From contig NZ_ATAO01000206.1 in NCBI RefSeq assembly GCF_000455825.1, positions 372,001 to 436,000 on the forward strand: a DNA stretch of 64,000 nucleotides, in the 5' to 3' direction. The position numbers and the translations under genes are program-made. The DNA is from Microbacterium maritypicum MF109. Its GTDB lineage: Bacteria; Actinomycetota; Actinomycetes; Actinomycetales; Microbacteriaceae. The notes beneath the pieces were generated by a model. The model was not told the DNA's origin. It made no database searches and saw only the letters and a program-made list of their open reading frames with translations. Positions 17,808 through 25,477 of this stretch are shown here, piece after piece (the stretch's first letter is position 1; every line of letters starts with the position of its first letter).

Positions 17808-18554
17808 ATGGCAAAAGCGATCGGCGTCGACATCGGCGGCACGGGTATCAAAGCAGGAATCGTCGACCTCGAGCACGGAATCATGGCATCCGACCGGGTG
17901 CGGGTCCCCACTCCCGAGGGCGCATCGCCGCAGGATGTGCTCAACGCCGTGCAGACCGTTCTGAAGACGCTCGACGTCCACGACTCCACCCTTCCGCTCG
18001 GTGTCGCCTTCCCGGCGATCGTCAAGCGCGGCAAGACCCTCTCCGCGGCGAACGTCTCGAAGGAGTGGATCGACTTCGACGCGGAGCGGTTCTTCCGGGA
18101 CGGCCTCGGCCGCAACATCGTCTTCGTCAACGACGCCGATGCCGCCGGCGTCGCGGAGGCCCGCCACGGAGCCGCCAGGGACGTGCGCGGCTTCACCCTT
18201 CTGACGACCCTCGGCACCGGTATCGGATCGGCTTTCCTCTACGACGGTGTGCTGCTGCCGAACACCGAACTCGGGCACCTGAACTTCCGTGAGTACGAGT
18301 CGGTCGAGACGTACGCCGCGACCTCGGCGCGCGAGCGCGAGAACCTCACCTGGGCCGAGTGGGCCGAGCGCCTGCAGGCGTTCTACTCGCACATCGAGTT
18401 CCTGTTCAGCCCCGACCTGTTCGTGGTCGGTGGCGGCGTGTCGAAGAATGCGGGCGACTTCCTCCCGCTTCTCGATCTCAAGACCCCGATCGTCCCGGCG
18501 ATCCACCGCAACAACTCCGGCATCATCGGTGCGGCGTCCCTGGCCGGGGACTGA
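17808..18554 (+). CDS. ppgK: Polyphosphate glucokinase (ROK family)
   Basis: 248 residues. It phosphorylates glucose with polyphosphate (and usually ATP). The ROK-type phosphate loop A-I-G-V-D-I-G-G-T-G-I-K-A-G is at residues 4-17, the catalytic V-N-D-A-D-A-A-G near 106, and T-L-G-T-G-I-G-S-A lies ahead of the substrate loop E-L-G-H-L. The length and motifs fit actinobacterial PpgK rather than GlkA. ATG 17808 is chosen over 17757 because the -10 hexamer lies between them. Confidence 0.92.
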   Translation: MAKAIGVDIGGTGIKAGIVDLEHGIMASDRVRVPTPEGASPQDVLNAVQTVLKTLDVHDSTLPLGVAFPAIVKRGKTLSAANVSKEWIDFDAERFFRDGLGRNIVFVNDADAAGVAEARHGAARDVRGFTLLTTLGTGIGSAFLYDGVLLPNTELGHLNFREYESVETYAATSARERENLTWAEWAERLQAFYSHIEFLFSPDLFVVGGGVSKNAGDFLPLLDLKTPIVPAIHRNNSGIIGAASLAGD

Positions 18555-18574
18555 TCGCCACGACACCGGACACC

Positions 18575-18612
18575 CGAAGGCCCCGCTGACTCTGCAGTCA
18601 TCGGGGCCTTCG
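18575..18612 (+). terminator. Terminator of ppgK
   Basis: An 11-bp GC-rich stem (18575-18585 with 18602-18612), with a second short TGAC/GTCA stem inside the loop, is followed by TTCGCCTT. It starts 21 nt after the stop. Confidence 0.7.
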
Positions 18613-18817
18613 TTCGCCTTCGGGGACGATCAGCCGCTGGATGGTGGACCCCCTGGCGGTCTTCGGTGGGCAGATCCACCCCCCGCGAGCCTCGCGGAGG
18701 TCACCGAATCCTCGTGCACCCACCGGGGGTGGGTCGACCAAGTCCGGTGAGGTGAATGGCCCGACTCATACGGGCGACGTCCCGCCTCTCGTCCGGGGGC
18801 AAAACGCCCGCGGCCGG

Positions 18818-19396
18818 TCAGCGCTGCGGCGGCAGGACGAACGTGGTCTCGTACGCGTGCACCTCGCCGTTCACATCCCCCACACTCGTGATCGTGTACG
18901 GGCTGAGGTTCAGCGTGTCACCGGCGTAGAGCGGGGTCAGGTACGTCTGGTTCGTGGGGTCGACAGAGTGCAGGCTCCCGCGACGAACCGCGTTCAGGGC
19001 TTCGTACGAGTACGGGCCGAGACAAAGCCGTTCGAGGATCGCATCCTTGTAGTCGCCCGACGCGACCAGGTACGACGCGAGCGAGCCGTCATCCGCGGAC
19101 ACGACGGTCCCATTCGCTCCTGCGCGCGATCCCAGGTCGACCATGCCGTCGTACAGACCGACGTCCAGCGGCTCGCCGTTGGAGATCGTCCCATCTCCGC
19201 CTGGCCGCCGGCACTGGGGTGTGGCCGCGGGGACCGGGTCGGCGCCCGACGTCGGCTGGATGCTCGGTGCCAGGGTGGGCTGAGCCTCGGCAGGTGACTC
19301 GACGGCTCCCGGGGTCGGCGCGCCACAGCCGGTGAGCGCTGCGGTGGACAAGCCGAGGAGAAGCGCCGTGGTCGCGGCGGGCGTGCGGTACGACAT
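18818..19396 (-). CDS. Putative lipoprotein of unknown function
   Basis: 192 residues. A short basic start and hydrophobic stretch lead to the lipobox L-T-G-C (Cys24), so it should be exported and lipid-anchored. A Pro/Ala/Thr-rich linker (about 25-60) is followed by a compact domain of ~130 residues that I do not recognise (L-D-V-G-L-Y-D-G-M-V-D-L...). It has two more Cys (C62 and C125, approximate), which may pair outside the cell. The start is ATG 19396; TAGCGT ends 6 nt before it, the leaderless pattern. It lies between ppgK and rnpB. Confidence 0.78.
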   Translation of the reverse strand: MSYRTPAATTALLLGLSTAALTGCGAPTPGAVESPAEAQPTLAPSIQPTSGADPVPAATPQCRRPGGDGTISNGEPLDVGLYDGMVDLGSRAGANGTVVSADDGSLASYLVASGDYKDAILERLCLGPYSYEALNAVRRGSLHSVDPTNQTYLTPLYAGDTLNLSPYTITSVGDVNGEVHAYETTFVLPPQR

Positions 19397-19517
19397 GAAC
19401 GAACGCTACAGGGTAGCCGGCATACGAACCAGCAGCGAACGCCGAGCGTGTCACTGCGAGGTCCCCACGCGCCACCTCGACGTACAGAATCGAAATGAAC
19501 TTGATTAGATCGTGAAT

Positions 19518-19880
19518 GCGAATGGGCCGACCTGTACGCCGGGTTCTGTTCCGGGGTTCTTCGCCCCTTCGACGGCCATCTCTCTCGGCGACACGTTGCC
19601 GTGGCACTCTAGCGGTCTACCCGAGGACTCGGCGAGCCGCGTCAACATCCTCTGTCTGACCTTGCTCCGGACGAGGTTTACCTGGCGGGCCATGTCACCA
19701 TGGCCCCCGGTGGTCTCTTACACCACCCTTTCACCCTTACCCCTTGCGGGGCGGTCTACTCTCTGTGGCACTTTCTCGCGGATTGCTCCGGGTGGGCGTT
19801 ACCCACCGTCCTGCCCTGAGGAGCCCGGACGTTCCTCGGTGCGGTCACCCGCAACGCGGCCGTCCAGTCGACCCATTCGC
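19518..19880 (-). ncRNA. rnpB: RNase P RNA (bacterial type A)
   Basis: The catalytic RNA of RNase P, which trims tRNA 5' leaders, is read on the minus strand. The P1 ends pair exactly: GCGAATGGG (19872-19880) opens the RNA and CCCATTCGC (19518-19526 read on the minus strand) closes it. Between them are conserved elements in order: GGACGGCCGCG, GAGGAACGTCCGGGCTCC, the AGGGTGAAAGGGTGGTGTAAGAGACC block, GGTAAACCTCGTC and AGAACCCGGCGTACAGGTCGG-like sequence near the 3' end. The length of ~363 nt is typical of actinobacteria. A -10 (TAGACT, minus strand, 19892-19887) lies 6 nt before the 5' end. Confidence 0.95.
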
Positions 19881-19886
19881 GCCTCC

Positions 19887-19892
19887 AGTCTA
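19887..19892 (-). promoter_or_regulatory. -10 hexamer of rnpB
   Basis: TAGACT on the minus strand, 6 nt upstream of the start of the P1 helix. The promoter would overlap the very end of the polymerase gene (stop at 19919). No clear -35 was seen. Confidence 0.55.
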
Positions 19893-19918
19893 CGTTCTCC
19901 GGATCCCCCGGCCTGCGA

Positions 19919-21619
19919 CTACTTCTCCGCCGACTCCGCGATGCGCAGGTCGAGGGGCACATCGATCGGGAAAGAGCCGAACAGTCTCGTCGTCGCGGTG
20001 GCCGCTGCCTCTCGCACGGCCTCCGCGGCGGCCTCGGCATGTTCGAGCGGAACATGCAGGATCACCTCGTCGTGCAGGAAGAACGCGAGGTGCGGCGCGC
20101 GTGCGAACGGACCGGATGCCGCAGCCTCGGCGAACACCTCGGGGATCTGCTGCAGCCGATGACGGATCTCCGCCAACCAGATCAAGGACCACTCGGCAGC
20201 CGTGCCCTGCACCACGAAGTTCCGGGTGAACCGCCCCCAGTCGCGTGCTCTGCGTCGCGCGAGAGCCACGACCGCCGGGTCGGCGTCCGCGTCGGTCGCT
20301 TCCGACTGCAGCCGCATCCACTCCACCGATGGCCGCGGGGAGGATCGGCCGAGCCAGGTCGACACGATGCCACCGTCCTCTCCCGTGCGCGCTGCGGCAT
20401 CGACGAGCGCCATCGCGCGCGGGTACACCTTGCGCAGGCGCGGAACCAGCCGGCCGCTGTCGCCCGTCGTGGCTCCGTACATCGCTCCGAGAACCGCGTA
20501 CTTCGCCTCCTCTCGGGTCGCGACCGCACCGGAGGCGACGACTCCGGCGTAGAGATCACTCCCCCGGGCGGCCCGGGCCATCGCCTCATCGGCCGCCATC
20601 GCGGCGAGCATCCGGGGTTCCAACTGCGCGACGTCCGCCACGACCAGAGTCCATCCGGGATCCGCCCGCACTGCGGGGCGCAGGCTCCTCGGCAGCTGGA
20701 GCGCCCCACCGCCGGCCGAGGCCCAGCGCCCGGTGACGACGCCACCCGGGATGTACACCGGACGGAATCGTCCCTCGTGCACCCACTCCGCAAGCCATGC
20801 CCAGCCGTTCGCGCTGAGCAGTCTCGAGAGCTTCTTGTACGCGAGCAGCGGTTCGACCACGGGATGATCGTGCTCTGCAAGCTCCCACCGACTCGTGGAC
20901 TCCACCTGGATGCCGACGCGATGCAGCGCCCGAAGCAGCTTCTGCTGGCTGTCGAGGTGGAGCGAGGAGTCACCGAGGAGCTCACGCACCCGATCGCCGA
21001 GCTCGACCATGCGGCTCGGCACTCCCCCGGCGACCGGACGCGTCCCCAGGGCGTCGGTCAGGATCGCATCGTGCACGCCCGCGTCCCAGGGCAACCCTGC
21101 GACCCGCATCTCCTCGGCGATCAGGCCACCCGCCGATTCGGCGGCGCACAGCAGTGTGAGACGTCCGTCCGGTGCCGCAGCGATCACGTCGCGCTGCGCC
21201 CGGTACTGATCGAGCGTCACGGCGACCGCATCGTCATCGACGACATCGTCGAACACGTCGAACAGCGATGGGACCGCTGCGGCCGGTTCGCGTCGCTCCC
21301 AATCGGGCGATGCCGGGAGCGGGCTCGGAACCGACGAGGTGTCCCGCAGGATGGCGTGGCACAGGACCAGATCATGGCTGCGCGTGATCCGAACTCCGTG
21401 GCGTAGGAGAAGCGCATAGGTTTCCGCGGCGGAGCGCATGATCCATCGCGGAGCATCGGAATCCTCGACCGAACGAACCCACGCGGCGAGATCATCGGCG
21501 CGCAGAAACGTGCGGTCCTGCTCTCGGTCTTTCCCGTCGAGTTCGATCGCCGCGTACTCCCGCGGCCCGACGGAGATCAGCACGATGCGTCTCTCGACGC
21601 GCGACGCCGGTGTCGTCAT
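19919..21619 (-). CDS. PolA-like DNA polymerase (annotated bifunctional 3'-5' exonuclease/DNA polymerase)
   Basis: 566 residues, shorter than full PolA because the 5' nuclease is absent. Family-A polymerase motifs are intact. Motif A is V-V-A-D-V-A-Q-L-E-P-R. The O-helix region K-Y-A-V-L-G-A-M-Y-G-A lies downstream. Motif C is F-L-H-D-E-V. The N-terminal ~230 residues occupy the place of the 3'-5' exonuclease, but I do not see the usual D-x-E, D and D catalytic set clearly, so proofreading may be lost. ATG 21619 follows the zinc-ribbon gene by 22 nt, suggesting an operon. Its role is probably repair or lesion synthesis as a second family-A enzyme, which is inference. Confidence 0.87.
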   Translation of the reverse strand: MTTPASRVERRIVLISVGPREYAAIELDGKDREQDRTFLRADDLAAWVRSVEDSDAPRWIMRSAAETYALLLRHGVRITRSHDLVLCHAILRDTSSVPSPLPASPDWERREPAAAVPSLFDVFDDVVDDDAVAVTLDQYRAQRDVIAAAPDGRLTLLCAAESAGGLIAEEMRVAGLPWDAGVHDAILTDALGTRPVAGGVPSRMVELGDRVRELLGDSSLHLDSQQKLLRALHRVGIQVESTSRWELAEHDHPVVEPLLAYKKLSRLLSANGWAWLAEWVHEGRFRPVYIPGGVVTGRWASAGGGALQLPRSLRPAVRADPGWTLVVADVAQLEPRMLAAMAADEAMARAARGSDLYAGVVASGAVATREEAKYAVLGAMYGATTGDSGRLVPRLRKVYPRAMALVDAAARTGEDGGIVSTWLGRSSPRPSVEWMRLQSEATDADADPAVVALARRRARDWGRFTRNFVVQGTAAEWSLIWLAEIRHRLQQIPEVFAEAAASGPFARAPHLAFFLHDEVILHVPLEHAEAAAEAVREAAATATTRLFGSFPIDVPLDLRIAESAEK

Positions 21620-21641
21620 CGCCGGCGCGCGCAGGCGCCGC

Positions 21642-22376
21642 TCATGCGAGCCCGGACTCCTCGGTGCGCACGAGGATGCAGCCGCACTCGGGACATGAGA
21701 CGACGAGGTCGTCGGCCGCGCGACGGATGTCATTCAGGTCGGTGCTGGGGAGCAGGATGCGGCAGCCTTCGCAGGTGCCGCGAGTGAGCAGCGCGGCGCC
21801 CGCGCTGTTCGCGGCACGGCGTGCGTACTCGGCCAGCAGCTCCGGCGCCACGCCTTCCGCAACGGCAGCCCGATCGCGGGCGAGTTGTGCACCGAGCTCG
21901 GTGGCCGCGGCGACATCCGCCTTCGCCTGCGCCGTCAGCGCGGCACCCTCCGCCGTCGTGGTGTCGAGAAGTGCCTGCTGGGCGGCGAGGGCGGCTTCCG
22001 CTTCCTCGAGCCGTCCCATCACATCGAGTTCGGCGTCCTCGAGGTCGCTCTGCCGGCGGGCGAGGCTCGCCAATTCGTGCTCGAGCGCCTGCGCGTCCTT
22101 GGAGTTCGTCGATGCGGCGAGCCGCTCCGCGTCGCGATTCCGTCGTGCCTCGACGACGGCGACATCGGATTCCAGGCGCTTCAGCTCAGTGCGCACATCG
22201 TCGCGGGTGCCGGCGAGCGCGGTCAGCTCGCGGAGCTGCTCCTGGCGGATCGCGACGAGCTCGGTGATCCGCCCCGCCTGGCTCGGCTTCGTTCGTGCAC
22301 GCTCGGTCTGCGCGATGCGCCGATCGAGGTCGGCGATGTCGAGCAGGGTGCGCTGGTTCTCGGGGCTGGCGTTCAC
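21642..22376 (-). CDS. Coiled-coil protein with C4 zinc ribbon (CT398-like)
   Basis: 244 residues. A long heptad-rich helical hairpin (about 15-175) is followed by a zinc ribbon (about 190-240) with two C-x2-C pairs, C-E-G-C and C-P-E-C. Homologues such as CT398 are structural proteins of unknown role, in some bacteria linked to transcription or secretion. GTG 22376 is preferred over GTG 22400: TAGATT ends 7 nt before it and the N-terminus V-N-A-S-P-E-N-Q matches the family start as I recall it. It lies upstream of the PolA-like gene with a 22-nt gap. Confidence 0.86.
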   Translation of the reverse strand: MNASPENQRTLLDIADLDRRIAQTERARTKPSQAGRITELVAIRQEQLRELTALAGTRDDVRTELKRLESDVAVVEARRNRDAERLAASTNSKDAQALEHELASLARRQSDLEDAELDVMGRLEEAEAALAAQQALLDTTTAEGAALTAQAKADVAAATELGAQLARDRAAVAEGVAPELLAEYARRAANSAGAALLTRGTCEGCRILLPSTDLNDIRRAADDLVVSCPECGCILVRTEESGLA

Positions 22377-22412
22377 GCTCTCAAATCTAGTCGCTGTCAC
22401 GACATCCGCCCA

Positions 22413-22835
22413 TCAGTGCACGTCGCCGTCGACGTAGTACCAGTGACGGTCCTCCCGCACGAAGCGGCTGCGTTCGTGCAACGAGCCCCTCACTGCTCCC
22501 TGACGCCAGAGCGCCTCGAACTCCACCACGCCGTCGCGGTCGAAGGGGCCTCCGGCCACGCGATCGATGAGGACCAGCCGCCGCCACTCGAGGTCGGGCT
22601 CGAAATCGATCATCTCCGGCCTCGTCGTCGGATGCCAGCTGCGCAGAAGGTGCGCCGCGTGCTGAACGACGAAGGCCGTGTAACGCGAACGCATCAGACG
22701 CTCCGCCGTCGGAGCAGCGGCTCCATCGAGAATCGGGCGGCAGCACGCGCCGAACGTGTCCCCGGACGAGCACGGGCAGCGTGACCCGTCGTCGATCACG
22801 ACGTCATCCGGCGCCATCTCCGCCTCCGTTGTCAT
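22413..22835 (-). CDS. YchJ family protein with SEC-C zinc motif
   Basis: 140 residues. The N-terminal SEC-C motif C-P-C-x8-C-C is at about 20-31, followed by the YchJ domain: A-E-R-L-M-R-S-R-Y-T-A-F-V, then T-x-R-P and the W-x-x-L-x-I/L segment, ending in W-Y-Y-V-D-G-D. Family members are small zinc-binding NTF2-like proteins without a known reaction. The start is ATG 22835; TACGCT ends 6 nt before it on the minus strand, within a palindromic hexamer pair shared with the divergent reductase. Confidence 0.88.
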   Translation of the reverse strand: MTTEAEMAPDDVVIDDGSRCPCSSGDTFGACCRPILDGAAAPTAERLMRSRYTAFVVQHAAHLLRSWHPTTRPEMIDFEPDLEWRRLVLIDRVAGGPFDRDGVVEFEALWRQGAVRGSLHERSRFVREDRHWYYVDGDVH

Positions 22836-22841
22836 CCCCTC

Positions 22842-22851
22842 AGCGTACGCT
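22842..22851. promoter_or_regulatory. Self-complementary -10 shared by two divergent genes
   Basis: AGCGTACGCT is its own complement, so TACGCT reads on both strands. On the minus strand it ends 6 nt before the YchJ ATG (leaderless). On the plus strand it lies 26 nt before the aldo/keto reductase GTG, which has an AAGGAG ribosome site. The two promoters cannot be occupied at once. Confidence 0.55.
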
Positions 22852-22877
22852 CGACGAAAAGGCCAAGAAGGAGCATC

Positions 22878-23726
22878 GTGACCACTCAGCCCGTCGTCCC
22901 CTCGTTCACCGCCCACAACGGGTTCGCCCTCCCGGCCATCGGCCTCGGCACCTACGGACTCCACGGCGATGTCGGGGCGGAAGCCGTCAGCGGCGGCATC
23001 GACGCGGGCTACCGCCTGGTCGACACGGCGTTCAACTATGAGAACGAGGGCTCGGTCGGGCGCGGGGTCGCCGCCTCGGAGGTCGATCGCTCCGAGATCA
23101 TCGTGACCACCAAGCTCCCCGGCCGCCATCATCCCTCGGCGAAGGCGCGCACGAGCATCGAGGAGAGTCGCTCCCGGCTCGGTCTCGACGTCACGGATCT
23201 GCACCTCGTCCACTGGCCCAACCCCATTCAGGACGAGTACGTCCAGGCCTGGACCGCGCTCGTCGACGCCCAGGCCCGCGGTGTCGTCCGGCAGATCGGC
23301 GTCTCGAACTTCCTCCCGGAGCACCTGGAGCGCATCGAGCAGGAGACCGGGGTGCGGCCCGTCGTCAACCAGATCGAGGTGCATCCGTACTTCCCGCAGG
23401 AGGAGCAGCTCGCCTACCACCGAGAGCACGGCATCCTCACCGAGGCATGGAGCCCGCTGGGTCGCGCGAAAGAGCTCTTCGACGAACGGGTGATCCACGA
23501 CATCGCCGCGGCCCGTGGCATCACGACCGCGCAGACGGTCCTCGCGTGGCACGTCGCCCGCGGCACGGTGTCGATCCCGAAGGCGTCGTCGCTCGCACAC
23601 CAGGTGGCGAACCTCGCGGCGGCGGAGATCGTGCTCGACGACGCCGAGGTCGCGGCGATCACCGCGCTGGGTCGCGCGGACGGACGCCTCTTCGACGCCG
23701 ACCCGCGAACCCACGAGGAGTCCTGA
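22878..23726 (+). CDS. Aldo/keto reductase
   Basis: 282 residues, a single TIM-barrel. Catalytic residues of the AKR superfamily are visible: D-T-A-F-N-Y (Asp and Tyr, about 51-56), Lys in V-T-T-K-L-P-G, and His in L-V-H-W-P. NADPH-binding motifs I-G-V-S-N-F and the C-terminal S-I-P-K are present. It reduces aldehydes or ketones, probably like the 2,5-diketogluconate/YvgN group (AKR5), but the substrate is not predictable. The GTG start has AAGGAG 6-11 nt upstream. Confidence 0.92.
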   Translation: MTTQPVVPSFTAHNGFALPAIGLGTYGLHGDVGAEAVSGGIDAGYRLVDTAFNYENEGSVGRGVAASEVDRSEIIVTTKLPGRHHPSAKARTSIEESRSRLGLDVTDLHLVHWPNPIQDEYVQAWTALVDAQARGVVRQIGVSNFLPEHLERIEQETGVRPVVNQIEVHPYFPQEEQLAYHREHGILTEAWSPLGRAKELFDERVIHDIAAARGITTAQTVLAWHVARGTVSIPKASSLAHQVANLAAAEIVLDDAEVAAITALGRADGRLFDADPRTHEES

Positions 23727-23738
23727 GGCAGGCTCGCG

Positions 23739-24575
23739 TCAGACCTTCTGCGTGCCGAGCACCCTCAGGAACTCGAGCTTGCTCGCCGATTCGCTTCCGG
23801 GTGCGGCGGTGAGAACGATCAACGCGTGCGATTCATCCTCGGTGAAGAGCGCCTGACAGTCCACCTCGATCTCGCCCAGTTCCGGATGCACCATCACCTT
23901 GTGCTGCTCGAACCGACGGCTCACCACGTGGGCGTCCCACAGCTCGACGAACTCCGGGCTCCGGGCGGTCAGCTCTGCGACGATCTCCCCGGCGCGGGAT
24001 CGGGGGCCCATCACGCCGTGCGCGGAACGCAGCGACCCGACCAGGGCGCGGGCCTGTCGCGGGTGATCGGCCTCGCGATACCGACGCCGTTCGACGTCGG
24101 GATACGCGAACCAGCGGTAGATGCCGCTGCGGTCGAGCCCGGTGAGTGCACTCGCATCGCCCACGAGCGCGCGGGACGCATCGTTCTGCACCAACACTTC
24201 ATCGAGGACGGAGACGACGAAGGCCGGGGTGTCGTGCAGTCGGTCGAGCACGCGGAGGATGCCGGGGCGTACGTACTCCGTGATGTGTGCACGATCGGGG
24301 GCACTGTGGCCGCAGAGCCGGAAGAGGTAGTCGCGCTCGTCCTCGGTCAGGCGCAGAGCCCGGGCCAGCGCGGCGAGGATCTGCACGCTCGGCTGCGGAC
24401 CACGCCGCTGCTCCAGACGCGCGTAGTAATCGGTCGACATGGTCGCCAACTGCGCCACCTCCTCCCTGCGCAGTCCCGAGGTGCGTCGTCGCGGCCCCGC
24501 CGGGAGCCCGACGTCGACGGGCCTCAGCGCCTCCCGCCGACGGAGGAGGAATTCGGCCAGCGCATCACGATCCAC
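23739..24575 (-). CDS. XRE-type regulator with MmyB-like ligand-binding domain
   Basis: 278 residues. The N-terminal HTH (about 10-75) has L-R-R-R-E-A-L-R-P and R-R-T-S-G-L-R-R-E-E-V-A-Q-L-A, the hallmark of this group. The C-terminal domain (about 105-270) is the MmyB-like PAS/ligand fold, with W-F-A-Y-P and H-P-E-L-G-E-I-E. Members commonly control a divergent SDR gene, as here. GTG 24575 is the best start in frame. Its weak ribosome site (AGGGG directly before) is unusual. The perfect inverted repeat at 24608-24628 in the shared 100-bp gap is a likely binding site. Confidence 0.87.
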   Translation of the reverse strand: MDRDALAEFLLRRREALRPVDVGLPAGPRRRTSGLRREEVAQLATMSTDYYARLEQRRGPQPSVQILAALARALRLTEDERDYLFRLCGHSAPDRAHITEYVRPGILRVLDRLHDTPAFVVSVLDEVLVQNDASRALVGDASALTGLDRSGIYRWFAYPDVERRRYREADHPRQARALVGSLRSAHGVMGPRSRAGEIVAELTARSPEFVELWDAHVVSRRFEQHKVMVHPELGEIEVDCQALFTEDESHALIVLTAAPGSESASKLEFLRVLGTQKV

Positions 24576-24607
24576 CCCTGAAGTATCCCCCGCTGTCGAC
24601 CCCGGTT

Positions 24608-24628
24608 CCAGGGATCCCCGATCCCTGG
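24608..24628. promoter_or_regulatory. Perfect inverted repeat, probable operator of the XRE/SDR pair
   Basis: Arms CCAGGGATC and GATCCCTGG (9 bp each) flank a CCC centre. The repeat lies 33 bp beyond the regulator's start and 47 bp before the SDR start. Two CTGGATG repeats follow (starting 24625 and 24640). Position and symmetry fit autoregulation plus repression of the SDR gene. Confidence 0.65.
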
Positions 24629-24675
24629 ATGTCCGCTCTCTGGATGGACGGTGCCAGGAAGCCGAGGCTGGTTGC

Positions 24676-25440
24676 ATGAACATCAGCGGAAACACCATCT
24701 TCATCCCGGGAGCGACGAGCGGTATCGGCCTCGCCCTCGCGCTGCGCCTGCACGATCGGGGCAACACCGTGATCGTGGGCGGACGCCGCGAGGACCGCCT
24801 CGCGGCCATCGCGACCGCGCACCCCGGCATCCACACGATCCGCATCGACACTGCCGACGCGCGCAGCATCGAGGCCGCTGCCCGTACTGTGCTCGCCGAG
24901 CACCCTGATCTCAATGTGCTCATCACCATGGCCGGCGTCATGCGGGCAGAGGACTGGACGACCCCGTCGGGCTTCCTCGCCACCGCCGAGGAGACGGTGA
25001 CCACGAACGTCCTCGGACCCATCCGGCTCATCGCCGCTTTCATCGATCACCTGGGCGCGCAGCCGGATGCGACGATCATGACGGTCTCCTCCGGGCTCGC
25101 GTTCGCCCCGCTCCGGGTGACCCCGACCTACAACGCCAGCAAGGCCGCCATCCACATGCTCAGCGAGTCTCTGCGCCTGCAGCTCGAGAGGAGCAGCGTG
25201 TCGGTGCTCGAGCTGGAGCCGCCGGCCGTGCGCACGCCGCTCATGCCCGGGCACGAGGAAAACGAGTCGGCGATGCCGCTCGACGAGTTCATCGACGAGG
25301 TCATGATGCTGATCGAATCGCAGCCGGACGCCACCGAGATCCAGGTCGAGCGGGTCAAGTTCCTCCGCTACGGCGAAGCCCGCGGCGACTACGACCAGGT
25401 CGTCGCGACGCTGAATCGCTCCGACCCGCACGGTCGCTGA
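24676..25440 (+). CDS. Short-chain dehydrogenase/reductase
   Basis: 254 residues, a classical Rossmann SDR. The NADP-binding T-G-x3-G-x-G appears as G-A-T-S-G-I-G-L-A (about 12-20), with the basic pair G-R-R at ~38 favouring NADPH. Catalytic Ser is in V-S-S-G, then Y-N-A-S-K (Tyr and Lys). It resembles the DltE-like subgroup, whose substrate is unknown. The start is ATG 24676, in a gap with the divergent XRE gene and its operator. Confidence 0.9.
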   Translation: MNISGNTIFIPGATSGIGLALALRLHDRGNTVIVGGRREDRLAAIATAHPGIHTIRIDTADARSIEAAARTVLAEHPDLNVLITMAGVMRAEDWTTPSGFLATAEETVTTNVLGPIRLIAAFIDHLGAQPDATIMTVSSGLAFAPLRVTPTYNASKAAIHMLSESLRLQLERSSVSVLELEPPAVRTPLMPGHEENESAMPLDEFIDEVMMLIESQPDATEIQVERVKFLRYGEARGDYDQVVATLNRSDPHGR

Positions 25441-25443
25441 GAA

Positions 25444-25477
25444 CTGAGGGCGTCGGCCTCCGAGCCGGCGCCCTCAG
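25444..25477. terminator. Bidirectional terminator between SDR and ldh
   Basis: A 14-bp stem with one G-T pair (25444-25457 with 25464-25477) and a 6-nt loop sits between convergent genes. Its right arm overlaps the ldh stop codon. Confidence 0.65.
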
